From Hyphomicrobiales bacterium (GTDB lineage Bacteria > Pseudomonadota > Alphaproteobacteria > Rhizobiales > Rhizobiaceae), in NCBI GenBank assembly GCA_900469445.1, contig UBXM01000041.1, positions 62,001-126,000 of the forward strand: a stretch of 64,000 bases of DNA. Direction: 5' to 3'. The first letter of the stretch is position 1. Each line of letters begins with the position of its first letter. Under the pieces are notes generated by a model that was not told where the DNA came from, did no database searches, and saw only the letters and a program-made list of their open reading frames with translations. A program made the translations under genes and the position numbers. This document shows, in pieces, positions 16,675 to 26,209 of the stretch.

Positions 16675-18978
16675 ATGTGCGTGCAGTCTCGAAATCCGCT
16701 GGAATATTTCTCTGTCCAAACCTTCATGCTGGCGGTCTTCGCGTGTCTTGTCCTGACGCTTTCCTGGGCTGCTCCGGGCCATGCAGCCAACCGCTTGCCA
16801 ACCTATCTGGAAGAGGTGAAGCCGAGCGAACTGTTTGCCGGCGCCGATCGTTTCGGGACGCCTGTGGGCGAACCTCCCATCGCCCCGGTGCTTCGTGGCG
16901 AGGAGGTTTTAGGATTCGCCTATCTCAACTCCGACTTCTCCAGTTCCATCGGGTATTCGGGCAAGCCTATCCACATCGTTGTCGGCATTGACCAGAAGGG
17001 CGTGATCCGCGGGTTCAAGCTCGTTCACCATGACGAGCCGATCGTCCTGATTGGCATCCCGGAGGCGAAGGTTGTCGCCTCCATGAATGCGCTTCTGAAC
17101 AAGGACCTCGGACGCGTTGCATCCGGCGCGGAAATGCCGCCGCAGGTCGATATCGTCAGTGGCGCCACGGTGACCGTTCTGGTCATGGGCGACAGCATTT
17201 CGCGAGCGGCGGTCCAGCTTATCCGGTCAAACCGGCTTGGCGGCGATGTCGCTGTGACGGCAGACGAGCCGACATTTGTCCGCAAGCTCGATCCTTCGAA
17301 GTCCGAGATCCGCGATTGGGAAACGCTGGTGGGCGACGGCTCCGTGCGCAGCCTGCGCATGACCGTCGGCGAGGTTTCCGAAGACTTTCGAAAGGCTGGA
17401 AAGACTGTTGCCGCGGACAAGCCCGAAACGCATGATCCAAACGGCAGGTTTATCGATCTCTATCTCGCCCCTGTCAGCGTTCCGTCAATCGGTCGTTCCC
17501 TGCTGGGCGATGTTTCCTACGAGCGTCTTGCGTCTCGTTTGAAGCCTGGGCAATCCGCCATCCTTGTTGCCGGTGACGGTGCCTATTCCTTCAAGGGGTC
17601 GGGTTATGTGCGCGGCGGCATTTTCGACCGTATCGAGTTGCTGCAGGAAGGTCAGGGATATCGGTTCCGCGACCGAAATCACACCCGCATTCCGGTATTG
17701 GCAGCAGACGGGGCGCCGAAGCTTCGTGAGATCGCGCTTTTTGTCGTGCCGCCAGAGTTTCCATTCGACGTCACCCAGCCGTTCGATTTGCAGATGCTGG
17801 TCCAGCGCAATACGGAAGGGCGCGACAAGGCGATCATACCCTACAATCTTCCTTACGTTCTGCCTGACAGCTATGTCGTCGTGGAAAAAGCCGAAAAGGC
17901 TGTAGTCGCACAGTCCACCCCCGCAAACGTCGCCGCCGAACGGCCGGCCGACATTCGCCCGGAAGCAGCGATCGTCGGCGAGCAGGCATTGTGGATGCGG
18001 ATATGGGATATGAACCGTATCAAGATCGGGATCACGATCTTCGCTCTGCTAACCCTGACTGTGATCTTCTTCTTCCAGGACTGGCTGATGAAGCGCCCCG
18101 TATTCTTCCGGTGGCTGCGTGCGGGATATCTGCTCTTCGCATTGGTCTGGCTGGGTTGGTACGCCAATGCCCAGTTGTCGGTCGTTAACGTCCTCACCTT
18201 CGTCAACTCGCTCGTTACCGGCTTCAATTGGGAGTTCTTCCTTTCCGCGCCGCTGATCTTCATCCTGTGGGCTGCGGTGGCCGCCGGTCTTCTGTTCTGG
18301 GGGAGAGGGCCCTTCTGCGGTTGGCTCTGTCCGTTCGGCGCGCTGCAGGAATTGACCAACAACATCGCGCAATGGCTGAAAGTGCCGCAGCTGAAATTGC
18401 CATGGGGCCTGCATGAACGTCTGTGGCCGCTGAAATACATCATCTTCCTCGGCCTGTTCGGACTGTCGCTCTATTCCGTCGCGCTTGCTGAAATGTTTGC
18501 CGAAGTCGAGCCGTTCAAAACCGCGATAATTCTCAAGTTTGCCCGCGAATGGCCCTTCGTCATCTTTGCCCTGACTATGCTCAGCGCCGGGCTGTTCATC
18601 GAGCGTTTCTATTGCCGCTATCTCTGCCCGCTGGGCGCAGCACTCGCCATCCCGGGACATATCCGCATGTTCGAATGGCTCAAGCGATGGGGCGAATGCG
18701 GGTCTCCCTGCCACCTGTGCGCCAAGGAATGTCCCGTCAACGCGATCCACCCCGAAGGCAAGATCAATGTCAACGAGTGCATCTACTGCATGCATTGCCA
18801 GGAACTCTACCACGACGACCAGCGCTGTCCGCACATGATCCAGGTGCGCCGGAAGAGGGAGAAATTCATGGCCCTTTCATCCCCCGCCTCCCGCGGAGAG
18901 GTGCCAGCCAAGACAGTCGTTACCCACAACGGCGCTCCGATCCAAAAGGGCGGAAAGCCGTCGGAAAATCCGGCCTAA
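16675..18978 (+). CDS. nosR: nitrous oxide reductase regulator/electron donor NosR
   Basis: A 767-residue inner-membrane flavo-iron-sulfur protein needed for electron delivery to NosZ. ATG 16675 gives a signal-like N-terminus ending APGHAAN; a GTG 7 codons upstream is also in frame. The periplasmic FMN-binding domain (about 90-190) has VSGATVT, whose last Thr is the expected covalent FMN site. Membrane helices span about 440-640. Cysteine motifs CGWLCPFGALQE and CRYLCPLGAALAIP follow, then a double ferredoxin-like region (CHLCAKECP and CIYCMHC). It is the first gene of the nos operon, behind an FNR-type box. Confidence 0.95.
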   Translation: MCVQSRNPLEYFSVQTFMLAVFACLVLTLSWAAPGHAANRLPTYLEEVKPSELFAGADRFGTPVGEPPIAPVLRGEEVLGFAYLNSDFSSSIGYSGKPIHIVVGIDQKGVIRGFKLVHHDEPIVLIGIPEAKVVASMNALLNKDLGRVASGAEMPPQVDIVSGATVTVLVMGDSISRAAVQLIRSNRLGGDVAVTADEPTFVRKLDPSKSEIRDWETLVGDGSVRSLRMTVGEVSEDFRKAGKTVAADKPETHDPNGRFIDLYLAPVSVPSIGRSLLGDVSYERLASRLKPGQSAILVAGDGAYSFKGSGYVRGGIFDRIELLQEGQGYRFRDRNHTRIPVLAADGAPKLREIALFVVPPEFPFDVTQPFDLQMLVQRNTEGRDKAIIPYNLPYVLPDSYVVVEKAEKAVVAQSTPANVAAERPADIRPEAAIVGEQALWMRIWDMNRIKIGITIFALLTLTVIFFFQDWLMKRPVFFRWLRAGYLLFALVWLGWYANAQLSVVNVLTFVNSLVTGFNWEFFLSAPLIFILWAAVAAGLLFWGRGPFCGWLCPFGALQELTNNIAQWLKVPQLKLPWGLHERLWPLKYIIFLGLFGLSLYSVALAEMFAEVEPFKTAIILKFAREWPFVIFALTMLSAGLFIERFYCRYLCPLGAALAIPGHIRMFEWLKRWGECGSPCHLCAKECPVNAIHPEGKINVNECIYCMHCQELYHDDQRCPHMIQVRRKREKFMALSSPASRGEVPAKTVVTHNGAPIQKGGKPSENPA

Positions 18979-19001
18979 TCAATCAACCAGGAGAGGAAAC
19001 A

Positions 19002-20921
19002 ATGACCACTGAGAATAACTCGCTACGCCTGAACCGGCGTCAAATTCTCGGCTCGACGGCGTTCGCCGCAGCGGCAGGGGCTGCCACTGTGGGCGGTGCG
19101 CTCAGCCTGAGCGGCGGCACCGCGACCGACGCCGCCGCACAGCCTGCATCCGGCAACAATTACGAGATCAAGCCGGGCGAACTGGACGAATATTACGCCT
19201 TCTTTTCCAGCGGTCAGACCGGCGAAGTCCGTGTCGTCGGCGTGCCGTCCATGCGCGAACTGATGCGCATTCCCGTACTGAACCGTTGCAGCGCCACCGG
19301 CTGGGGACAAACAAACGAAAGCCGCAAGGTGTTGACCGAAGGCCTGCTTCCGGAAAACAAGGAATATCTGGCCGACAAGGGCGGGATTTACCTCAACGGC
19401 GACCTGCACCACGTTACGCCATCCTATACGGATGGTACGTTCGACGGCCGTTACCTGTTTGCCAATGACAAGGCGAACACGCGTATCGCCCGCATCCGTC
19501 TCGACGTGATGAAGACCGACAAGATCCTTCAGATCCCGAATGCGCACGCCATTCACGGTCGTTGCCTGCAGAAATACCCGAAGACCAATTACGTCTTCTG
19601 CAACGGTGAAGACCGCGTGCCACTGCCGAACGATGGCAGCATTCTCGACGACAATTCTCAGTACCATGCCGTCTTCACTGGCGTGAATGCCGAGGAAATG
19701 ACCGTCGCATGGCAGGTCATTGTCGATGGCAACCTCGACATCCTCGATACGGATTATAGCGGCAAATACGCCTATTCGACCTGCTACAATTCCGAGGAAG
19801 GCATCAATCTCGAACAGATGATGGCGAAGGATCAGGATTGGATCGTCATCTTCAACATCCCGCGTATCGAAGAAGGCATCAAGAACGGCGATTTCAAGGA
19901 AATCAACGGGGTCAAGGTTCTCGATGGTCGTCACGGTTCGCGTTACACGCGCTACATTCCGGTCGCCAACAGCCCGCATGGCATCATTTCCGCACCCGAC
20001 GGCATCCACCTGACAGTCAGCGGCAAGCTGTCACCGACGGTGACCGTTTTCGATACGCGCAAGTTCGACGATCTTTTCGACGACAAGATCAAGCCGCGCG
20101 ATACGGTCGTCGCAGAGCCTGAACTGGGCCTCGGTCCGCTCCACACCGCCTATGATGGTCGCGGCAACGCCTACACGACACTGTTCATCGACAGCCAGGT
20201 CGTGAAATGGAACATCGAAGACGCCAAGCGCGCCTTCAAGGGCGAAAAGGTCAATCCGGTTCGCCAGAAGCTCGACGTACATTACCAGCCGGGCCACCTC
20301 GACTCCTCCATGGGCAAGACCAAGGAAGCCGACGGCAAATGGCTTATCGTTCTCAGCAAGTTCTCGAAAGACCGTTACCTCAATGTCGGCCCGCTGAAGC
20401 CTGAAAACGACCAGTTGATCGACATTTCCGGCGACGAGATGGTTCTGGTTCATGACAGCCCGAGCTTCGCAGAACCGCATGATGCTGCCATCGTGCATGC
20501 GTCGAAGATCAATCCGGTTAGCGTCTGGAACCGCGAAGACCCGTTCTTTGCAGATGCTGTCGCTCAGGCAAAGGCGGACAACATCGACCTCCTGATCGAC
20601 AGCGAAGTCATCCGCGATGGCAACAAGGTCCGCGTCTACATGACCTCGGCCGCACCTGCCTTCGGTCTGGAAAGCTTCACCGTGAAGCAGGGTGACGAGG
20701 TGACTGTCTACGTCACCAACATCGATGAAGTGGAGGATCTCACCCACGGCTTTGCGATCATCAACTACGGCATCAACATCGAAGTGGCGCCGCAGTCTAC
20801 CGCGTCGGTCACCTTCAAGGCCGATAAGCCCGGTGTGTGGTGGTATTATTGCTCGTGGTTCTGCCATGCGATGCACATGGAAATGAAGGGCCGCATGATG
20901 GTGGAGCCGAAAAAGGCATGA
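19002..20921 (+). CDS. nosZ: nitrous oxide reductase NosZ (clade I, Tat-exported)
   Basis: A 639-residue periplasmic copper enzyme that reduces N2O to N2. Start ATG 19002, after AGGAGAGG, gives a twin-arginine signal (LNRRQILGSTAFAAAAGAA), marking the Tat-dependent clade I. The seven-bladed propeller supplies CuZ histidines, visible in GDLHHVTPS, HAIHG, NSPHG, HTAYDG, YQPGHLDSS and EPHDAAIVH. The C-terminal cupredoxin domain holds CuA with Cys617, Cys621, His625 and the nearby Met in CSWFCHAMHMEMKGRMM. The stop overlaps nosD by ATGA. Confidence 0.97.
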   Translation: MTTENNSLRLNRRQILGSTAFAAAAGAATVGGALSLSGGTATDAAAQPASGNNYEIKPGELDEYYAFFSSGQTGEVRVVGVPSMRELMRIPVLNRCSATGWGQTNESRKVLTEGLLPENKEYLADKGGIYLNGDLHHVTPSYTDGTFDGRYLFANDKANTRIARIRLDVMKTDKILQIPNAHAIHGRCLQKYPKTNYVFCNGEDRVPLPNDGSILDDNSQYHAVFTGVNAEEMTVAWQVIVDGNLDILDTDYSGKYAYSTCYNSEEGINLEQMMAKDQDWIVIFNIPRIEEGIKNGDFKEINGVKVLDGRHGSRYTRYIPVANSPHGIISAPDGIHLTVSGKLSPTVTVFDTRKFDDLFDDKIKPRDTVVAEPELGLGPLHTAYDGRGNAYTTLFIDSQVVKWNIEDAKRAFKGEKVNPVRQKLDVHYQPGHLDSSMGKTKEADGKWLIVLSKFSKDRYLNVGPLKPENDQLIDISGDEMVLVHDSPSFAEPHDAAIVHASKINPVSVWNREDPFFADAVAQAKADNIDLLIDSEVIRDGNKVRVYMTSAAPAFGLESFTVKQGDEVTVYVTNIDEVEDLTHGFAIINYGINIEVAPQSTASVTFKADKPGVWWYYCSWFCHAMHMEMKGRMMVEPKKA

Positions 20922-22297
20922 TCCACCGTTACGGTGCGGCAATGTCGTGGATGGTGACGCTCGTCGCCACCATTCCGGCCCTTGCCGGGGCTGAGACGAT
21001 CAGCCTTTCCGCCGCCTCCACCACTTCATTACAGCAGGCAATCGATGCCGCAGCGCCCGGAGATACGCTGGTGCTGGAGCCGGGAGAGTTTCGCGGCCCG
21101 GTCGTCATCGATCGCTCCGTTACGCTGCGTGGCAATGAGGGGGCGAGCATCGTCGGCAACAATACCGGTAGCGTCATCACCATCAAGGCCGCGGATGTCG
21201 TTGTCAGCGGTCTCACCATCAGCGGTTCCGGCAGCGATCTCGATACGCAGGATTCCGGTATCTTTGCCGCCGAAACGGCCAAGCGTGCCGTGATCGAGAA
21301 AAATCGGATCGTTGGTAACCTGCACGGCGTCTGGCTGTTCGGGGCGGACGATTCCCGCGTCTGCGACAATGTCATCACCGGGACGGCGTCTCTTCACATG
21401 AGCCTGACCGGCAATGGCGTCTCCCTGTGGAACTCACCCGGCGCGAAGGTGAACGGCAACGATATCAGTCTGGGCCGAGACGGCATCGCCACCAATGCCA
21501 GCAAGCGTAACGTCTTCAGCGGCAACCGTTTCAGGGACCTGCGTTTCGCCATCCACTACATGTACACGCATGACAGCGAGATCAGCGACAACGTTTCGCT
21601 CGGCAATTCTGTCGGTTACGCGATCATGTTCTCAAACAAGCTGAACATCCGAAACAACCTGTCGGATGGAGATCGCGATCACGGTCTGCTGCTGAACTAT
21701 GCGAATTATTCCGTCATTACCGGCAACAAGGTGCTGGGGCATCTTCAGCCGGAAGCACGCTGGACGGCGGGTGGCACGCGTTCGACCGAACACGGCGTGC
21801 CTGCCAGCGATCCCGAGGAAGCCGCAAAACTTTCAAACGGACAGCGCCTTGGACCGGAAAAATGCGTTTTTATTTACAACGCCAACCGCAACCGGTTCAT
21901 GGACAATCATTTCGAGAATTGCGCCATCGGAATCCATTTCACGGCCGGATCCGAAGGCAACAGCATGAGCGGCAATGCCTTCATCAATAACCGCAACCAG
22001 GTCAAATATGTCGGCACGCGTTATCTCGACTGGTCGCATGAAGGTCGCGGCAATTACTGGAGCGACAATCCCGGCTTCGATCTGAACGGCGATGGTATTG
22101 CCGACAATCCCTATCGGCCAAACGACCTGATCGATCAGGTCCTGTGGACCGCACCTCAGGCAAAACTGCTGATGACCAGTCCGGCCGTTCAGGTCATTCG
22201 CTGGGCGCAGGCACAGTTTCCGGCGCTGCTGCCCGGAGGCGTAGTCGATAGCCGCCCACTGATGACGCCTACCTCTGTCGAGAGGAATATCCAATGA
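20918..22297 (+). CDS. nosD: NosD periplasmic copper-site assembly protein
   Basis: A 459-residue right-handed beta-helix protein of the NosD/CASH family, needed with NosFY to build the CuZ site of NosZ. ATG 20918 overlaps the nosZ stop (ATGA) and begins a Sec signal (MVTLVATIPALAGAET). The body is made of parallel beta-helix coils (ADDSRVCDNVITG, SEISDNVSLGNSVGYAIM, NRFMDNHFENCAIGIHF) and ends in the NosD-specific GRGNYWSDNPGFDLNGDG segment. Confidence 0.95.
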   Translation: MIHRYGAAMSWMVTLVATIPALAGAETISLSAASTTSLQQAIDAAAPGDTLVLEPGEFRGPVVIDRSVTLRGNEGASIVGNNTGSVITIKAADVVVSGLTISGSGSDLDTQDSGIFAAETAKRAVIEKNRIVGNLHGVWLFGADDSRVCDNVITGTASLHMSLTGNGVSLWNSPGAKVNGNDISLGRDGIATNASKRNVFSGNRFRDLRFAIHYMYTHDSEISDNVSLGNSVGYAIMFSNKLNIRNNLSDGDRDHGLLLNYANYSVITGNKVLGHLQPEARWTAGGTRSTEHGVPASDPEEAAKLSNGQRLGPEKCVFIYNANRNRFMDNHFENCAIGIHFTAGSEGNSMSGNAFINNRNQVKYVGTRYLDWSHEGRGNYWSDNPGFDLNGDGIADNPYRPNDLIDQVLWTAPQAKLLMTSPAVQVIRWAQAQFPALLPGGVVDSRPLMTPTSVERNIQ

Positions 22298-23199
22298 CAG
22301 CCTCGGTCACTACCACAAGTGTTTCAAAGCAATATGGCGGTGTTGCCGCCGTCAAGGATGTGTGCTTCGAGCTGAATGCGGGTGAGACGATTGCGCTCGT
22401 CGGCCACAATGGTGCGGGCAAAACGACGCTCATCAAACTGATGCTCGGGCTCATCCGTCCCACCAGCGGGTCGGTGACGATGCTCGGTGGCGATCCGGCT
22501 CGCGGCGATTTTCATGTTCGCCAAAGTGTCGGTTATCTGCCGGAAAGCGTGTCGTTCCACATGGCTTTGACGGGTCGCGAGACGCTTGCCTTTTATGCCC
22601 GCCTGAAACGTGTCGAGTTTTCCAACGCAGAAATTCTGTTCAAGCGCGTCGGCTTGGCTGCGGAGGCCGTCGACCGGCCGGTTCGCACCTATTCCAAGGG
22701 CATGCGTCAGCGTTTGGGGCTTGCGCAGGCGCTGCTCGGAACGCCGCGTATTCTGTTGCTGGATGAACCGACTAGTGGTCTGGACCCGGCGCTGCGGCAT
22801 AATTTCTACGATCTGATCAGCGAGCTTCGTGCTGATGGCGCAACGGTTCTTTTGTCTTCACACGCGCTGACCGAACTCGAAAATCGTGCGGACCGGGTGA
22901 TCATCATCGACCGGGGCGTGAAGATTGCCGACGGTACGCTTGATGAACTGCGCCATATCGCCAGTCTCCCGACGAGGGTGATCATCAGGCTGTCGGATAT
23001 GGAAGCTTCGCCACAATGGTCCGGTGAATGGTGCAGGCAAGCGGGCGGCGCGTGGGAGGTCAGCGTCGATGCTGCCGACAAGATCGACCTTTTGAAGAGA
23101 ATGACATCAGAGCCTTCGCTTCTCGAAAGCCTGACGCTTGCCGAGCCGACGCTTGATGAACTTTATGCGCATTTTCTGGGAAGGCAGGCGGCTCAATGA
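22294..23199 (+). CDS. nosF: NosF ABC ATPase
   Basis: A 301-residue cytoplasmic ATPase of the NosDFY complex that energises sulfur/copper delivery for CuZ assembly. Walker A is GHNGAGKTTLIKL, the signature is YSKGMRQRLGLAQ, Walker B is ILLLDEPTSGLDP and the H-loop is LLSSHAL. The start overlaps the nosD stop by ATGA, and the nosY start overlaps its stop in the same way. The length is normal for NosF-type CcmA-like ATPases. Confidence 0.95.
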   Translation: MTASVTTTSVSKQYGGVAAVKDVCFELNAGETIALVGHNGAGKTTLIKLMLGLIRPTSGSVTMLGGDPARGDFHVRQSVGYLPESVSFHMALTGRETLAFYARLKRVEFSNAEILFKRVGLAAEAVDRPVRTYSKGMRQRLGLAQALLGTPRILLLDEPTSGLDPALRHNFYDLISELRADGATVLLSSHALTELENRADRVIIIDRGVKIADGTLDELRHIASLPTRVIIRLSDMEASPQWSGEWCRQAGGAWEVSVDAADKIDLLKRMTSEPSLLESLTLAEPTLDELYAHFLGRQAAQ

Positions 23200-24023
23200 A
23201 CAATATTCTCACTGTCGCCAGAAAAGAAATCCAGGAAGGGCGGCGCAATCGCTGGGTTCTGGCAACCACGCTTCTTCTGGCAGGACTTGCACTGACCCTG
23301 ACATTTCTGGGAAGCGCGCCCACCGGTAATGTCGGCGTGAACCAGCTCGATGTGGTGATCGTCAGCCTGTCCAGCCTTGCCATCTTCCTGTTGCCTCTCA
23401 TTGCCTTGCTTCTGTCGCATGATGCCATCGTGGGTGAAAGCGAGCGCGGGACGCTCATCCTGCTTCTCAGCTACCCGGTTGGTCGCAGCGAGATCGTGAT
23501 CGGCAAGTTTTTAGGTCATCTTTCCATCCTCGCCTTTTCGACGCTGATCGGCTTTGGCGCTGCCGCGGTGGCACTTGTCGCCTCTGGAACCGTGATTTCG
23601 CCGGCAAGCTGGCGTGCCTTCGCCATCATGCTCGGGGCCTCCATCCTTCTCGGTGCGGTCTTCCTGTCGATCGGTTATCTGATCAGCACGCTGGTGCGCG
23701 AGCGCAGCACGGCGGGCGGTGTCGCCGTCGGCATATGGCTGTTCTTTGTGCTGATCTACGACATGGCTTTGCTCGGCGGCCTTGTCGCGGCGCAGGGGCG
23801 CTCGGTGCCGGCGCTGTTGCTGGATGGCCTGCTTTTGGCAAACCCAACAGACGCCTACCGTCTGCTCAACCTCGGTTCGGGCGCGGCCAGCGCATTGTCC
23901 GGCATGGGTGGCGTTGCCGCCGGCAGCAGCCTGTCTGCGCCTATCCTGACTGTGGCGCTATTGCTCTGGGCAATCGTGCCGCTTGGCATTGCCAATATCG
24001 TTTTCGCAAGGAGAGAAGCATGA
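23196..24023 (+). CDS. nosY: NosY ABC permease
   Basis: A 275-residue ABC-2 type membrane protein with about six helices (VLATTLLLAGLALTLTFLG; SLAIFLLPLIALLL; LSILAFSTLIGFGAAAVAL; GASILLGAVFLSIGYL; GGVAVGIWLFFVLIYDM; PILTVALLLWAIVPLG). The motif HDAIVGESERGTLILLLSYPV matches ABC-2 permeases of the NosY group. It partners NosF and NosD. Start and stop overlap the neighbouring genes by 4 bases. Confidence 0.95.
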   Translation: MNNILTVARKEIQEGRRNRWVLATTLLLAGLALTLTFLGSAPTGNVGVNQLDVVIVSLSSLAIFLLPLIALLLSHDAIVGESERGTLILLLSYPVGRSEIVIGKFLGHLSILAFSTLIGFGAAAVALVASGTVISPASWRAFAIMLGASILLGAVFLSIGYLISTLVRERSTAGGVAVGIWLFFVLIYDMALLGGLVAAQGRSVPALLLDGLLLANPTDAYRLLNLGSGAASALSGMGGVAAGSSLSAPILTVALLLWAIVPLGIANIVFARREA

Positions 24024-24580
24024 AATTGACATTCGCGACCATGGCTCTGGCCGCCGTCTTCCTTGCCGGTTGCAGCCCTGAAGAGAATGCGGTCATGCCG
24101 GCTCCGACCGCGATGACAGCTGAAGCCATGGGTCGATATTGCGGCATGAACGTCATGGAACATGATGGACCGAAGGGGCAGGTGATCATGCAACAGACCG
24201 AGGAGGTCATCTGGTTCTCGTCGGCTCGCGATACCGTTGCCTTCACGATGCTGCCGGAGGAGCCGCGCGACATCGCGGCGATCTATGTGTCCGACATGAG
24301 CAAGGCGCCGAGCTGGGAAAAGCCCGGCGCTGAAAACTGGGTCGATGCGCGCAAGGCGCATTACGTGATCGAAAGCTCCCGCGTTGGCGGCATGGGCGCG
24401 ACGGAGGCCGTTCCATTTTCGCTGGAACAGGACGCCAGCGCTTTCGCGTCGAAAAATGGCGGTCGCGTCGTGGGTTTCGAGGATATTCCCGAAAACTACA
24501 TTCTGGGCTCGCAAGGCCAGTCCCCGGATGATGGGCAGGTTGCCGATCCGCATGGGGAAGGGGGGCACCACCATGGCTGA
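24020..24580 (+). CDS. nosL: NosL copper lipoprotein chaperone
   Basis: A 186-residue lipoprotein that supplies Cu(I) to NosZ through NosDFY. The lipobox LAGC has its acylated Cys at residue 15. Family motifs are RYCGMNVMEHDGPKGQV, with the Cys and Met residues used for copper, AIYVSDM, WVDARKAHYVI and MGATEAVPFS. It ends in a histidine-rich tail (GEGGHHHG) that could add metal binding. The ATG overlaps the nosY stop, and the gene overlaps nosX by 8 bases. Confidence 0.95.
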   Translation: MKLTFATMALAAVFLAGCSPEENAVMPAPTAMTAEAMGRYCGMNVMEHDGPKGQVIMQQTEEVIWFSSARDTVAFTMLPEEPRDIAAIYVSDMSKAPSWEKPGAENWVDARKAHYVIESSRVGGMGATEAVPFSLEQDASAFASKNGGRVVGFEDIPENYILGSQGQSPDDGQVADPHGEGGHHHG

Positions 24581-25556
24581 AGCGATCAGCCGCCGGCGGG
24601 TATTGCGGATCATGGCGGCGGGAGCCGGTTTGCCGCTTGTCCTGAATGGAACTCCGGCGTTCTCCCATCCTGAACCTGTGATATGGCGCGGGCATGCGCT
24701 CGGCGCGCCGACGACCCTGATCCTGAACCATCCCGATCGGGATCATGCACAAAGTCTCGTTCGCCGGGTCGTTGCGGAGGTGAACCGGCTGGAAGATGTC
24801 TTCAGCCTCTACCGCCCGAATTCTGCGCTCTGCGAACTCAACCGCGTCGGCGCTCTCGCCTTTCCACCACAGGAACTCGTGGATCTTCTGGCGGTCTGTC
24901 GGTCCGTCTGGGAAGAGACGGGCGGCGTTTTCGATCCAACGGTGCAGCCCTTATGGAAGCTGTATGCCGAACATTTCTCCCGCAGCGGGGCGAACCCGTC
25001 AGGTCCGGATCGATCTGCGCTTGAAAGCGCGCGTTCACTTGTCGGCTTCAAGCATGTCAGCTTCAACGCCCATCGCATTGCCCTGTCGAAGCGCGGCATG
25101 GCGATGACGCTGAACGGTATCGCGCAAGGGCATGTCACCGACCGGATCGTCGCTCTTCTGCGCGCCGGCGGTGTCGACAGCAGCCTTGTCGACATGGGGG
25201 AAGTTCGTGCGATCGGCGCGAAACCGGATGGAGCGCCCTGGAAAATCGGTATCTCGGAAAACCAAAGCGATACCGATATCGACCATTCGGTTTTTGTGAC
25301 CAACAAGGCTGTTGCGACATCCAGTTCGAATGGCCTTCATTTCGATCGGGCACGCCATTGGGGGCATATCATATCTCCCAATGGCGGCCCCACCGTGCAG
25401 CACTATCGAAGAATGACCGTCATCGGACCCGATGCGACGCGGGCAGACGCGTTCTCCACCGCCTTCACCCTGATGGAAACGGCGAAGATACAGAAAGTGC
25501 TCACGCTTAATCCCGATATCGAAGCGGATTGGACAAGCTCCGACAATGCAAATTAA
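24573..25556 (+). CDS. nosX: NosX, ApbE-type FMN transferase
   Basis: A 327-residue periplasmic FAD:protein FMN transferase that attaches FMN to NosR. Start ATG 24573 gives the twin-arginine signal SRRRVLRIMAAGAGLPL. ApbE features include LNGIAQGHVTDRIVALL, SLVDMGEVRAIG and TNKAVATSSSNGLHFD, with acidic Mg ligands towards the C-terminus. The gene follows nosL with an 8-base overlap, the usual nosX place in rhizobial clusters. Confidence 0.92.
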   Translation: MAEAISRRRVLRIMAAGAGLPLVLNGTPAFSHPEPVIWRGHALGAPTTLILNHPDRDHAQSLVRRVVAEVNRLEDVFSLYRPNSALCELNRVGALAFPPQELVDLLAVCRSVWEETGGVFDPTVQPLWKLYAEHFSRSGANPSGPDRSALESARSLVGFKHVSFNAHRIALSKRGMAMTLNGIAQGHVTDRIVALLRAGGVDSSLVDMGEVRAIGAKPDGAPWKIGISENQSDTDIDHSVFVTNKAVATSSSNGLHFDRARHWGHIISPNGGPTVQHYRRMTVIGPDATRADAFSTAFTLMETAKIQKVLTLNPDIEADWTSSDNAN

Positions 25557-25576
25557 CGGCAAAAGGAACAACAGCC

Positions 25577-25717
25577 ATGGGATCCTTCAGCGTCTGGCAC
25601 TGGATCATTGTTCTGGCAATCGTACTCATCCTGTTCGGTCGCGGCAAAATTCCCGATCTTATGTCCGACATCGGCAAGGGTATTCGGGAGTTTAGAAACG
25701 GCGTGAAGGATGACTAG
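25577..25717 (+). CDS. TatA/TatE-like twin-arginine translocase subunit
   Basis: A 46-residue protein with one N-terminal helix (VWHWIIVLAIVLILFG) and the TatA hinge and amphipathic region FGRGKIPDLMSDIGKGIREF. It is shorter than housekeeping TatA (about 65-90 residues) because the polar tail is nearly absent. It follows nosX by 20 bases and is probably the last gene of the nos operon. NosZ and NosX in the same operon both carry Tat signals, so a dedicated TatA-type helper is a sensible reading; function is inferred from position. Confidence 0.85.
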   Translation: MGSFSVWHWIIVLAIVLILFGRGKIPDLMSDIGKGIREFRNGVKDD

Positions 25718-26117
25718 GCTATAACGAGAGTGACGAAGACGAGGATCGTCTCTAGCGGCGGGCCAGCCGAGATCGTCACTGCCGGCTTGGCCGAAAACCG
25801 TTGTCAATCTGCCCTCCATTCATAACAGATCCGGTTTTTCGGGCGCCGCTCATGGTGCCCAGCCGCCACGGGTCGCGGGTGGGGATGATGACTGCTCCAC
25901 TCTCGCGGAGAGGCGCCAAGATGGCGCAACACAAGGCAACGGGCATCAAGCGGCAGGGCGGTAACCAGCAGCTTTGAACCCCTCCGTCTCTCCCTGTAAA
26001 AACGTCTGTTCAGGCAAGGATCAGCGATCGTCTGGGGTTTCTTCAGCATCGAAAATGCCGATTAATTCCCTTTTGCGTTCCTCCAAACCAGCTTCCTGCA
26101 AATGTCAGAAATTAATT
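25718..26117. other. intergenic region between nos and iol operons
   Basis: About 400 bases with no gene I can support. Near the start, GGCCAGCCG (from about 25764) can pair with CGGCTTGGCC (about 25787-25796, one bulge), a weak terminator candidate after the nos operon. A 29-codon open frame at 25888-25977 has no ribosome site or recognisable content. The iol operators begin at 26118. Confidence 0.4.
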
Positions 26118-26156
26118 TTGCTCCCGCGTGCAAATTGTAATTGCTCGCGAGAGCAA
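26118..26156. promoter_or_regulatory. twin operators of the iol promoter
   Basis: Two related palindromes, TTGCTCCCGCGTGCAA (26118-26133) and TTGCTCGCGAGAGCAA (26141-26156), have centres 23 bases apart, about two helical turns. The same pair at the same spacing occurs at 34155-34193, upstream of the LacI-family regulator gene and the sugar transporter operon. A LacI-type dimer on each site is the simplest reading. Confidence 0.7.
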
Positions 26157-26209
26157 AACTTGCAATGTTAGATCGCGCGGTTGGAGTGCCGCGCATCGGG
26201 AGGAAAAGA

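Noticed and set aside
25888..25977. 29-codon frame in the nos-iol gap (MTAPLSRRGAKMAQ...)
   Set aside because: No ribosome site, no promoter and no recognisable content; frames of this size are expected by chance in high-GC DNA.
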